Below, piece by piece: positions 10,174 to 17,111 of a stretch of DNA of 64,000 nt; position 1 is the first letter of the stretch, and every line of letters begins with the position of its first letter. The DNA lies in the NCBI RefSeq assembly GCF_963676485.1, contig NZ_OY781114.1, forward strand, positions 3,550,501-3,614,500, read 5' to 3'. The notes beneath the pieces are model-generated. The model saw only the letters and a program-made list of their open reading frames with translations, had not been told where the DNA came from and made no database searches. The position numbers and the translations under genes were made by a program. The stretch is from an uncultured Cohaesibacter sp. Lineage in GTDB: Bacteria > Pseudomonadota > Alphaproteobacteria > Rhizobiales > Cohaesibacteraceae.

Positions 10174-10196
10174 GCTGCCGCGAGGCGGCTTTTTTA
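10174..10196 (+). terminator. Intrinsic terminator after the fibre-assembly gene
   Basis: A short GC-rich stem, GCCGC-GAG-GCGGC (10177-10189), is followed by a run of seven T. It sits 30 bases after the stop at 10146 and separates the fibre genes from the lysis cassette. Confidence 0.7.
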
Positions 10197-10240
10197 TTGG
10201 CTGGTCCATTCGGGCTGGCCATTTTTTATGGAGAAGGCAA

Positions 10241-10990
10241 ATGCAACTCGTAAATGACTGGCGGCGCGTTGTCGCCACTTCTCTTTCTTTCTGGATGCAA
10301 GTGATCGGCTTGCTTTTCATGATCGTCCCTGAAATCTGGTACGCGACCACGGGGCGTGATTACGACCCTGCCGTAGCATGGTGGCTTGGCGTTCTGTTCT
10401 TGGTTGTTGGCCTTGTTGGTCGCGTCTATCGGCAAAAGCTATCCATGGTGCGAGAGTGGATACGCATTGCCGGAATCGCTCTGATTGTCTTCCTGCTTGC
10501 AGTTCTGCTGGCTGGTCGCGCCTTCGCGACGACGGTTAGCGAAAAGGACACTCTGGCCGTGGCCGTTCCATTCATCGCCCAGGAGGAAGGAGAGCGGCTT
10601 GTTGCCTACAAGGATATCGTTGGTGTCTGGACCATTTGCAGCGGATCTACGCGGGGTGTTTATCCTGGCATGCGCAAGACGATTGCTGAATGCCGGGAGC
10701 TACTGCGCACTGAAGTGGCTGAATACAGAGCGAGACTGCATCGCTATTTCAACGCTGCCACCAAGAACAGACGCCTTACAGCAAAGCGTGATACTGCCTA
10801 TGTCAGCTTGGCCTATAACGCGGGTGTTTCTGCCATAGGCCGAAGCACGGCGACGAAGCGTCTCAATGCAGGCAATATCAAAGGTGGCTGTGAGGCTTTG
10901 ACCTGGTGGAACAAAGCAGGCGGCAGGGTGATCCGTGGGCTGGTCTCTCGCCGGTCACGGGAGAAAGCCCTCTGCATGGAGGGGCTATAA
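10241..10990 (+). CDS. Membrane-anchored phage endolysin (GH24, T4-lysozyme type)
   Basis: A 249-residue protein. The C-terminal ~145 residues are a GH24 muramidase with the classic Glu-x8-Asp-x5-Thr spacing: E116, D125 and T131 within QEEGERLVAYKD and VWTICSG. It ends with the usual helical lobe. The N-terminal ~95 residues contain three predicted membrane segments (about 17-34, 44-62, 75-92), which ordinary GH24 endolysins of ~160 residues lack. An internal ATG at 10445 would leave only the third segment, a possible SAR-type signal anchor, but no convincing ribosome site precedes it. The enzyme cuts the glycan strand for host lysis. The stop overlaps the i-spanin start (TAATG). The N-terminal extension may act as a holin-like or tethering unit; that is inference. 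Confidence 0.85.
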   Translation: MQLVNDWRRVVATSLSFWMQVIGLLFMIVPEIWYATTGRDYDPAVAWWLGVLFLVVGLVGRVYRQKLSMVREWIRIAGIALIVFLLAVLLAGRAFATTVSEKDTLAVAVPFIAQEEGERLVAYKDIVGVWTICSGSTRGVYPGMRKTIAECRELLRTEVAEYRARLHRYFNAATKNRRLTAKRDTAYVSLAYNAGVSAIGRSTATKRLNAGNIKGGCEALTWWNKAGGRVIRGLVSRRSREKALCMEGL

Positions 10991-11331
10991 TGAGCCTCAT
11001 TCTATCCATCTTCTCCAATTGGCGCGCTCTGCTGGCTCTGGGGGGCGTTCTGGGCGTTTTGGCGCTATCAGGCGGCGCATACCTCAAAGGGTACTCAAAC
11101 GCCTCTGAGAAGTGCCAGACGCAAGCCCTGAAGGCTGAAATAGAATCCCTCAAGCAAGCCATCGCCATCAACAGGACCGTTCAGGAGGCCGCAACCAAAC
11201 GCGCCCTTGAACGAGACGAAGCAGCTTTGATCCTTGAACAGAAGGTGAACGAATATGAAGCCCAATTGGAAAGTCGCTCTGGCTGTGAGCTGTCTGAGTC
11301 TGATGCTCGGTGGCTGTCCGAAATCAAGTGA
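10990..11331 (+). CDS. Rz-like inner-membrane spanin (i-spanin)
   Basis: A 113-residue protein beginning at ATG 10990, which overlaps the endolysin stop by one base. One N-terminal membrane segment (~residues 12-32) is followed by a long charged coiled coil rich in Ala, Glu, Gln and Lys, and the C-terminus is short. This is the normal Rz architecture. The gene overlaps a lipoprotein gene in another frame, the hallmark of Rz/Rz1 pairs. The two products span the periplasm and fuse the inner and outer membranes at the last step of lysis. Confidence 0.8.
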   Translation: MSLILSIFSNWRALLALGGVLGVLALSGGAYLKGYSNASEKCQTQALKAEIESLKQAIAINRTVQEAATKRALERDEAALILEQKVNEYEAQLESRSGCELSESDARWLSEIK

Positions 11332-11542
11332 CAGTCTAAATCCGTCGCTGCCGGTTCTGCCTTCAGATCTTGCCAAGCTGTGTGAAGATCCTGGCGTTAA
11401 GGCTGGGCGTGATGCTCGGGCAGAGATAGCCATTCAGCGAAAGTTTCTGGCGCTATGCCGCGCCCGGCACAAGGACACGGTTGAATTTTACAAGCAGGTT
11501 CAAGACCTCTACGAGAAAGCGATATCTCAAAATGATCAATAA
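11255..11542 (+). CDS. Rz1-like outer-membrane lipoprotein spanin (o-spanin)
   Basis: A 95-residue protein whose first 26 codons overlap the 3' end of the i-spanin gene in a different frame. It has a short basic N-terminus, a hydrophobic stretch and a lipobox L-G-G-C, so Cys21 would be lipidated. The start of the mature part is Pro/Ser-rich (NPSLPVLPSD), as usual for Rz1, although the remainder is longer and more helical than the small lambda Rz1. It is expected to pair with the neighbouring i-spanin. Assignment rests on the lipobox and the overlap. Confidence 0.75.
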   Translation: MKPNWKVALAVSCLSLMLGGCPKSSDSLNPSLPVLPSDLAKLCEDPGVKAGRDARAEIAIQRKFLALCRARHKDTVEFYKQVQDLYEKAISQNDQ

Positions 11543-11753
11543 GAATGAAGTTCCAACGGTTGGATTTGTCGGTGGCGCTTGGATCATCGACTGGTGGCAA
11601 CACTGGATAGAGCCGGGCTTGCAACAGGTTTTGCTCGTGATCACGGTTCTGACAGCTATGGTCTTGCTTGCGAGAAATGTGCTGGATTTGTTGGTGAAGT
11701 TCAGAGAATGGAAGGCTAAGGCAAGGAGCCAGCCGAACAATCCACCTATTTAA
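11532..11753 (+). CDS. Small membrane protein, holin candidate
   Basis: A 73-residue protein from ATG 11532, overlapping the o-spanin by 11 bases. It has a short polar N-terminus with a W-rich segment (AWIIDWWQHW), one strong membrane helix (residues ~31-53) and a basic, Pro-rich C-terminus. It is the last gene of the lysis cassette, where holins or antiholins often lie. No other stand-alone holin is visible in the cassette. Holin families are too diverse to name one from sequence alone. Confidence 0.6.
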   Translation: MINKNEVPTVGFVGGAWIIDWWQHWIEPGLQQVLLVITVLTAMVLLARNVLDLLVKFREWKAKARSQPNNPPI

Positions 11754-11773
11754 GAAAATGCTGAATTCAAAAA

Positions 11774-11806
11774 ATAATCCAGGTGAATAGGGATCACCTG
11801 GATTAT
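11774..11806. terminator. Perfect 13-bp inverted repeat closing the phage late operon
   Basis: ATAATCCAGGTGA (11774-11786) and its exact complement (11794-11806) flank a 7-base loop. It lies between the last + strand phage gene and the converging cargo operon. It probably acts as a terminator for the + strand, although only a short A/T stretch follows. A protein-binding palindrome is the alternative. Confidence 0.6.
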
Positions 11807-11983
11807 ACTGCTATATAAGGAATTTATTGTAAAGCATTAGGCTGAAGCTCAGCCATCTCCATCAGGTTTCATCACGATTCTCCATATTTGAATTAATTTT
11901 ATCGTATACTTTGCATGTGACTGGGACAACAGTTTGTTCGAGTTAGCTACAATTTTCGAATCTAGAAATAAAAATATAGTTAC

Positions 11984-14773
11984 CTACTCAGATAAATTTT
12001 TCATCACAATGTTAGTTGCACGGCTAAAAATATCTTGCACCTCTGCGGGTGGGATTTCTCCGCGAGCGATCAATTCTTCCTCCTCAATAAGTTTTATTAT
12101 TCTTCTTGCAACTATAAACGAGTTCTTATTGTCTCCCAGAATGTCGTACCCAGTCGCCAATGTTTCAAGTCTGCTAATGGACTGGTGGTTATTGACATCG
12201 ATGTACATAAGAAGTTCTTCGAAAATTTCGGTATACTTTTTCCCTTTCATGCTAGGAAGCGATGAAGGAGTATTTTCGAACCTTCCTTCGAGCTCAAAAA
12301 CATCATTTAGGTAGGCAACGATATTGTTCAAGTTTCGCATCTTTACGTCTTCATCAACCGCATCAGTTAGGCCTTTGAAAGTGACTTCAATAGCCTCGTC
12401 AAACTGCTTAACTATCTCTATTGACGTGCTTGGTGAAAGTGGTTTCTTCAAAGATCTTCGACGATCTTCAATGCCAGTCCAGATATAATACCCCAACAAA
12501 CGGGTAGCATTTTTTCGAATTGTTTTGTTCTGATTTTCCGACAATTTGTGGTCGAAATTCATGTTTTGGTATTGAGGAGAATTTATCAGCTCTAAACAAG
12601 CTCGCATGCTTTCGATTGCTTTTTGAAAAGCACCAAGAGAATGGTGCGATTGTGCAAGCCTGAAATGAAGTGGAGGATAATCCTCAAATTCTGGAATGAG
12701 TGACTGATAAATGCTAAGTGCTTCTCGGATTTCATCAGTCTCGGAAGGAGCACTTGAAAATACTCTGCAAAAGGCTTCTTCCATTTTGAGTGAGTAATAG
12801 TAGAATCTGGCAAGTCTGTTCGTCTGCTCGGTGTTGAGCGCCGTGATCGGTGGTGGAGTTTGTTCGCTAAGGTCGTTTAAGTCTTCAGCAAGCGTTCCAT
12901 ATCTAGCTCTTATCTTCGCTAAGTAGTACTTGTCCGATGTTGCTATCTCTCCTAGACTAAAATAACTTTTGTCCAGTTCATCTTTCTTGCGTAAAAGACT
13001 GTTGAATTGCTCAAATATACTTGGATTACCACCGAGGCTTGAAACTGCTCCAGAAAAATCATCCGCAAAGCCCATTGCCGGTGTATGTTTAGAATACTGT
13101 GGTGGGGGGCCGTTCACGTCGCTTCTTATAATTTCAGTAAGCTCACCAGAATTGTCCAGCATGCGTTTTAGAAGCTTTAAACTTTTTTCTGCTGAAGGAG
13201 GAATTCCTTCACGTTCCATTAGGACGGCGTTGTCAGTCGCACAATTTTCTGAGGTCACTCGAGTTTTGCTGTATCGCAGTTTGTGGTCGATTTGCGCCCA
13301 TGTATCTTCAAATACGGATCGAATCTGAAACTCTAGTGGCACTAGCACTTCGCTACTTTTTGTTTCACTTTGTACGTTCGTTTTTACAACTATATGGATA
13401 CTTGAATAGTCATCTCTTTGAGTGACTTCGACTAATTTGATTTGCTTTTCTGCATACCCAATTTGCGTACTAAAATGATCAGATATGATTTTAGCCGCTT
13501 CTAATGCGTAGGTGCGTGCATTAGGAAAAGTATCCGAGTAATAAGCACAGGCTTCGGTCACTTTTGGGCTATCTCCCCAAAATGGGTTCATGCTCGTCAC
13601 TTTGTCACTCTCTCCGGAAATGATTTTGCAAAGTCCAGTTAAAATTGCGCTAATATCTTCTCTGAAGAGCGTAATTAGCCTAACACCTACAACATCAGTC
13701 ACACTAGAAACGGAATATTTATCTGAGGAGCCATCCCTGATTCTTTCTTTTCTTTTTCTTTTAATTTTGTCTTCAAATGACGCAAAATCTTTTGTTCTTG
13801 AGTAATAAGCGTACAACTTAGGTTTTATTGTGCTGTTGTCTATTGATGAAACTACTTTTTTCTCCAGAATCTTTCCGCACTCAATTAAGTCTCTAATTTC
13901 TTCAAGTTCGTCTTTAGTTGGTGAAAAAATATCATTCGACTTATTTTCAACTTCAATATTCTGGTGTGATGGACGCATTTCTTTATTCTCTCTGATCAAT
14001 ATTTGAGGAAATAGTAGTTTTGAAAGTAAGGGCTCTCCGGCTTGATATGGCGCAAATACTTGGGGTTCAGTGGCAAACTCAGGTTCTTCTGTTTGCATCC
14101 AATCATAACAGCGACTTGCTAAATCCGGTGCGGTAAGAATTTCAGGAGCAGATCTCGTATGGAGAATCTTGACGAGTGATCGGGTGAAAAGTGTCAACTC
14201 TTCAGTGTGAGAAATGAGAGAGACACGGTCTCTGCTGGAAGAACTGATAACCAATGAACCATGGTTCGCGGGAAGTATATGTTTCGATCGCTTCTTGATC
14301 TCTTCTGCAGGCCCGCTGGATGACATAAACGCATTTGCCGTCGCACCGGAAAAACAAGCATCGACAATACAAATACATTTTGTAGAACGCCTAAGTGATT
14401 TTAGTGAGTGACCAAGTGTTTTTACGTCAATTGCTGTATTGTATATGTTTTCATGGCTTGTTTTTTTTACAGCCCAAAAGTAATCATCTTTTGATGAGCG
14501 AAATTCTCCGTGTCCTATGTATATTAAAAATAGAAATTCTACTTCAGATTTGCAAATTTTTTGTATAAAATTGCCGATTTTATGAATCTGCTGTTCGGCA
14601 AAATCGTCGCTGTTGAATAAATCAAATTTGTCTTTAAAAAAAAATTTTTCTTGGGTATTGAAGTAATTTTCAATTTCTTTCTTGCTGTTAAAGAACGCCG
14701 GACTCCCGCGAAGCTGTCGGCTCTTAAAGCTGTCTGCTCCAATGAAAATTATAGCCGATCTCAAACGTTCCAT
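11984..14773 (-). CDS. Caspase-like protease / RelA-SpoT-like synthetase / TPR fusion, predicted conflict-system effector
   Basis: A 929-residue protein in strongly AT-rich DNA. Residues ~1-255 form a caspase-fold (peptidase C14) domain: the catalytic His is H88 in LIYIGHGE and the nucleophile is C140 in CIVDACFSGA. Residues ~285-505 match the RelA/SpoT nucleotide pyrophosphokinase fold: R326-x-K328 and S332/K336 (ATP-binding segment), D360-V-V-G-V-R365, Y456-S-S-I-H460, E481-F-Q-I-R485 and W492-A-Q-x-x-H497. These are the residues expected of an active synthetase; no HD hydrolase, TGS or ACT domain is seen. About 50 extra residues lie between D360 and Y456 compared with typical synthetases. 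Residues ~640-900 are helical with TPR-like repeats, a likely sensor or partner surface. It starts two bases after the EACC1-like gene. Likely mode: protease and nucleotide toxin in abortive anti-phage defence (inference). Confidence 0.85.
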   Translation of the reverse strand: MERLRSAIIFIGADSFKSRQLRGSPAFFNSKKEIENYFNTQEKFFFKDKFDLFNSDDFAEQQIHKIGNFIQKICKSEVEFLFLIYIGHGEFRSSKDDYFWAVKKTSHENIYNTAIDVKTLGHSLKSLRRSTKCICIVDACFSGATANAFMSSSGPAEEIKKRSKHILPANHGSLVISSSSRDRVSLISHTEELTLFTRSLVKILHTRSAPEILTAPDLASRCYDWMQTEEPEFATEPQVFAPYQAGEPLLSKLLFPQILIRENKEMRPSHQNIEVENKSNDIFSPTKDELEEIRDLIECGKILEKKVVSSIDNSTIKPKLYAYYSRTKDFASFEDKIKRKRKERIRDGSSDKYSVSSVTDVVGVRLITLFREDISAILTGLCKIISGESDKVTSMNPFWGDSPKVTEACAYYSDTFPNARTYALEAAKIISDHFSTQIGYAEKQIKLVEVTQRDDYSSIHIVVKTNVQSETKSSEVLVPLEFQIRSVFEDTWAQIDHKLRYSKTRVTSENCATDNAVLMEREGIPPSAEKSLKLLKRMLDNSGELTEIIRSDVNGPPPQYSKHTPAMGFADDFSGAVSSLGGNPSIFEQFNSLLRKKDELDKSYFSLGEIATSDKYYLAKIRARYGTLAEDLNDLSEQTPPPITALNTEQTNRLARFYYYSLKMEEAFCRVFSSAPSETDEIREALSIYQSLIPEFEDYPPLHFRLAQSHHSLGAFQKAIESMRACLELINSPQYQNMNFDHKLSENQNKTIRKNATRLLGYYIWTGIEDRRRSLKKPLSPSTSIEIVKQFDEAIEVTFKGLTDAVDEDVKMRNLNNIVAYLNDVFELEGRFENTPSSLPSMKGKKYTEIFEELLMYIDVNNHQSISRLETLATGYDILGDNKNSFIVARRIIKLIEEEELIARGEIPPAEVQDIFSRATNIVMKNLSE

Positions 14774-14775
14774 TG

Positions 14776-15108
14776 TTACTCAACGACCTCTGCAATAGAT
14801 TTTGTCAATTCTTCAATCGAACTCTTTGGTGCATCTTTAATTTTTATTGTTCGAGTTTTCCCGACTATCTCGATATCGCACACGTTGTATCTGCGAATTC
14901 GATCCGCTACTCCTCGCGCTATTACTGTTAAAGAGGCTGAGCCGAGTATGATCCCGACAATACTTCCAAGGTCTTGTGTTTTTTCATTGGAATATCGAGT
15001 GCAATCGATGCCTGATTCACGGTAAAATTGTTCTAGATCGGAGGCGGCGAAACTTGCATCTGCGTTGTTTTTTAAGTTGAATTTTATTGATAAATCAAAA
15101 TGGTCCAT
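14776..15108 (-). CDS. EACC1-like small membrane-associated partner of the caspase effector
   Basis: A 110-residue protein from ATG 15108. The frame can be extended to a TTG at 15168, giving 130 residues, but the shorter form matches the family layout better. It has an N-terminal beta/alpha part (MDHFDLSIKF, then a SDLEQFYRE helix), a Gly-rich hydrophobic segment (residues ~46-66, DLGSIVGIILGSASL), a basic patch (RIRR) and a C-terminal strand-helix unit ending in SSIEELTKSI. This order is what I remember for effector-associated constant component 1 (EACC1), described in conflict systems where it accompanies caspase or trypsin-like effectors. It is the first gene of a two-gene operon with the caspase fusion. 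The match is from memory of the motif pattern and needs a profile search. Confidence 0.6.
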   Translation of the reverse strand: MDHFDLSIKFNLKNNADASFAASDLEQFYRESGIDCTRYSNEKTQDLGSIVGIILGSASLTVIARGVADRIRRYNVCDIEIVGKTRTIKIKDAPKSSIEELTKSIAEVVE

Positions 15109-15193
15109 TTTTTCGACAATACAAATGTTCGTTTCTAAGATTTCATTCGATGTTATGCATGTGGGCAACTACTAATTTAATCCGATAATAATG

Positions 15194-15427
15194 CTATCTT
15201 GAATTGTTGCTTAGCTTCAACTGTGAAAGTGAATTTTCACCAGTTTTTTCTTTGCTGGGCTTATGCTCGAACCATGGTGAGTATATTTCGATTGTAGGTG
15301 TTTTCCGTTGTATTGACGTTTTTTGTGCCAGAGCATCTGGGTTGTTGGACATTAAAAACTTGCGTAGTTTGTCGATAATTATGCAAAGCGAGATGTGTAT
15401 CAAATTGAGTATCAAATTGAGTATCAT
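15194..15427 (-). CDS. Possible small ORF upstream of the EACC1-like gene
   Basis: A 77-codon frame with a hydrophobic N-terminus (ILNLILNLIHI, partly encoded by a 12-bp tandem repeat) and a polar C-terminus. An internal ATG would give a ~52-residue soluble peptide. It lies 86 bases upstream of the EACC1-like start on the same strand, so it could be a third cargo gene. It has no recognisable family and codon content is uninformative in such AT-rich DNA. It may be chance. Confidence 0.2.
   Translation of the reverse strand: MILNLILNLIHISLCIIIDKLRKFLMSNNPDALAQKTSIQRKTPTIEIYSPWFEHKPSKEKTGENSLSQLKLSNNSR
15397..15426. repeat. 12-bp tandem repeat, 2.5 copies
   Basis: GTATCAAATTGA occurs twice head to tail (15397-15408, 15409-15420), followed by half a copy. 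It is close to the presumed prophage right end. Too few copies to suggest iterons or CRISPR. Confidence 0.7.
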
Positions 15428-15477
15428 GCTAATAAAATTAATTGAAAAATAAAATTAAGTCAAATGCTTAGAATGTT

Positions 15478-15501
15478 GTTCGATTCCCGCCGCCCGTACC
15501 A
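15478..15501 (+). other. Orphan tRNA 3' end: likely prophage attR core
   Basis: These 24 bases read as the last part of a tRNA gene: G53, T-loop TTCGATT (15479-15485), T-stem strand CCCGC, acceptor strand CGCCCGT, discriminator A and encoded CCA (15499-15501). The AT-rich sequence upstream cannot supply the 5' half or even the matching T-stem strand, so no complete tRNA exists here. This is the usual scar when a phage integrates into a tRNA 3' end. The complete tRNA would lie beyond the left edge, and host DNA resumes at 15502. The tRNA identity cannot be told from this fragment. Confidence 0.75.
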
Positions 15502-15834
15502 AAATTCCCCATTTCTTTCAATTGATCTGTTTATTTCCCTTATGCTGGGGGAGGAAACAATGTCGCGCTCTTCATGGGCTCACGCGCGTTTTTCTTAAGG
15601 GGCCGAGCGTGCCTGAAGGTGGCTCTTGTGCTCATCAAGTGTGAGCGCATGTGTCGGAATGGGGCATCTCTCCGATGCATCTTCCGAAAGATGGTGCCAA
15701 GTGGAATGTTAGCTGCAATTCCTATCGCCATTCTGGAGATGGCGATAGGGCTTAAGGAAACCGGAGAAGTGAAGAAAGAGGAATGAATGCACTATCTGTC
15801 TGTGGGGCTGCGACACGCAGCAACAAAGACGACA
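15502..15834. other. Post-attachment intergenic stretch
   Basis: This is host-side sequence between the tRNA scar and the first chromosomal gene. It contains a 70-codon + strand frame (15574-15786) rich in Arg, Cys and Met with no family resemblance or good ribosome site, and an overlapping minus frame. I regard both as unsupported. No strong terminator seen. Confidence 0.4.
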
Positions 15835-16110
15835 TCATTTCTGGCGGATGACTTTTGCGCCGAGGGTAAAGGCGAGATGGGCAACCAGCATCATTGCGGC
15901 GACCGTACAAACGGCAATGACAACATATTGGCTGATCGGAATTTGGGATAGCAGCTTATTGTCCATGAATATTATGGCCGCTGAAGCAATCAGGGCGGCG
16001 GCTGTTGCATGCAGGCGTTTTTTCAGCAGCGTTGAAATGACGAAGTTCGCTATCCCCGGCGGGCTGAACATAGCCGTGATGAATATTTTATAGATCGTTT
16101 CAAAGTCCAT
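15835..16110 (-). CDS. Small hydrophobic membrane protein, unknown
   Basis: A 91-residue protein with an ATG start. It shows an amphipathic N-terminus (METIY-like, FSPPGIANF), then two or three predicted membrane helices (about 10-28, 36-52, 62-84) and a basic C-terminal tail (KVIRQK) that predicts a cytoplasmic C-terminus. I do not recognise a family. The composition and clear helix spacing make it a credible gene. It stands alone between the prophage scar and the BA14K genes. Confidence 0.6.
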   Translation of the reverse strand: MDFETIYKIFITAMFSPPGIANFVISTLLKKRLHATAAALIASAAIIFMDNKLLSQIPISQYVVIAVCTVAAMMLVAHLAFTLGAKVIRQK

Positions 16111-16432
16111 AGTCAGTCCGTTATTTCAAATAGCTATCAAAGGCCAATCGCTCTGTTCAGGCTTTCCATTGTCTTGTGGAAGGCTGCTGCGGCGGCGGTT
16201 TGCATTTGTATAAGGTGCAAATTTCCAAATTGAAAGCCAGACCTTCATTCAATCCGTTTCAATCGCTCTGGTCTTCCTTGTCTTTGGCAAAGGATCTGTC
16301 GGCTTCCGGATGGGTGGAGAGGGGCTTGTGCTTTGGAAATCAGCAGCGCAAGGACAAGGTTGACATCATCAACAAATAGAAAAGCCCTCACGCAGGAGCA
16401 TGAGGGCTTTTCTGTTGTTGGCAGTGTTTCAT
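16111..16432. other. Intergenic stretch with terminator at its right end
   Basis: Holds the promoter side of the minus-strand membrane gene and, at 16379-16412, a bidirectional terminator. A GTG-initiated 67-codon + strand frame (16176-16379) ends exactly at the terminator but has no ribosome site or family resemblance, so it is not called as a gene. Confidence 0.4.
16379..16412. terminator. Bidirectional intrinsic terminator
   Basis: GAAAAGCCCTCA and TGAGGGCTTTTC form a 12-bp perfect stem around a 10-base loop. A-tracts and T-tracts flank both arms, so it can stop transcription in either direction. It lies just downstream of the first BA14K gene (minus strand). Confidence 0.85.
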
Positions 16433-16858
16433 TTACCTGCAGAAACGCTTGTGGCCACTGTAGGTCGTGTAATAGCCGGTTCTAGGGTTGAACGAGCGAT
16501 ATTTGGAATGGCAATAAGCAAACCATGAACGTGTCCAGGGGGCCGGGCGACCATAGTATCTTGGCGGCGGCGGCGGACGATAATAGCGCGGTGGTCGCGG
16601 TGCCGGGCGCCAATGACGACGTGGCGGTGCTGGGCGCCAATGATGGCGGCGTGGTGCTGGACGCCAATTGCGGCGTGGCGGAGCATTTCTGCTGCTGGCA
16701 ACAAGCGCAGCTCCACCTATTGCTCCGGCGGTAAGGCCTACGGCAAATGCGGCGTTACGGCCGCCTTCAGCGCGTGCCTTGGAGATTGGAAATGTCATTG
16801 CCAATGCCGGCATGATTGCCGCAACCAGCAGATAGATATAGAGTTTCCTTTTAATCAT
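16433..16858 (-). CDS. BA14K-like secreted protein with WRPAP repeats
   Basis: A 141-residue protein with a good ribosome site (TAGGAG) ahead of ATG 16858. It has a signal peptide (basic start, hydrophobic core, cleavage near KARA/EGG), a Gly/Ala segment (FAVGLTAGAIGGAALVA), a basic low-complexity block with repeated WRPAPRRH units (residues ~65-100), and a C-terminal motif of the form WxxYCxxxYRSFxPxTGxYxTYSGxxRFC. That C-terminal motif is the BA14K family signature, named after the immunoreactive Brucella protein with lectin-like properties. Likely periplasmic or surface-exposed. The two conserved Cys may form a disulphide. A paralogue lies just beyond. Confidence 0.85.
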   Translation of the reverse strand: MIKRKLYIYLLVAAIMPALAMTFPISKARAEGGRNAAFAVGLTAGAIGGAALVASSRNAPPRRNWRPAPRRHHWRPAPPRRHWRPAPRPPRYYRPPPPPRYYGRPAPWTRSWFAYCHSKYRSFNPRTGYYTTYSGHKRFCR

Positions 16859-17111
16859 CGAATGCTCCTAAAAGGGGTCAATTTCGACCTAGGTTCCACG
16901 TCTTAGTATGCAGCCAATAATGGCAGAATTATTATTTCTCCATGATTGCTTTTTGAAATAAAAGATCTTTTGGAACGACTTTAGTGTAACAAAAGTTCAT
17001 CAAAGATGCCATACAAGGGTGCGTGACTGGGTTTTGTGAAAACAAATTGGCTCGTGCCTGCAACAAAGGCCGCATCCGAGCAGCCTTTGTTTATTGCTAT
17101 GCAGTGACATG

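Noticed and set aside
15440..15501. A complete functional tRNA at the scar
   Set aside because: Only the 3' third fits; the bases before it cannot form the T-stem, anticodon arm or acceptor 5' strand.
15574..15786. 70-codon + strand frame after the attachment scar
   Set aside because: No homology signal, Arg/Cys/Met-rich, and overlapped by an equally plausible minus frame.
16176..16379. 67-codon + strand frame ending at a terminator
   Set aside because: GTG start without a ribosome site, mixed composition and no family; the terminator is explained by the minus-strand gene.
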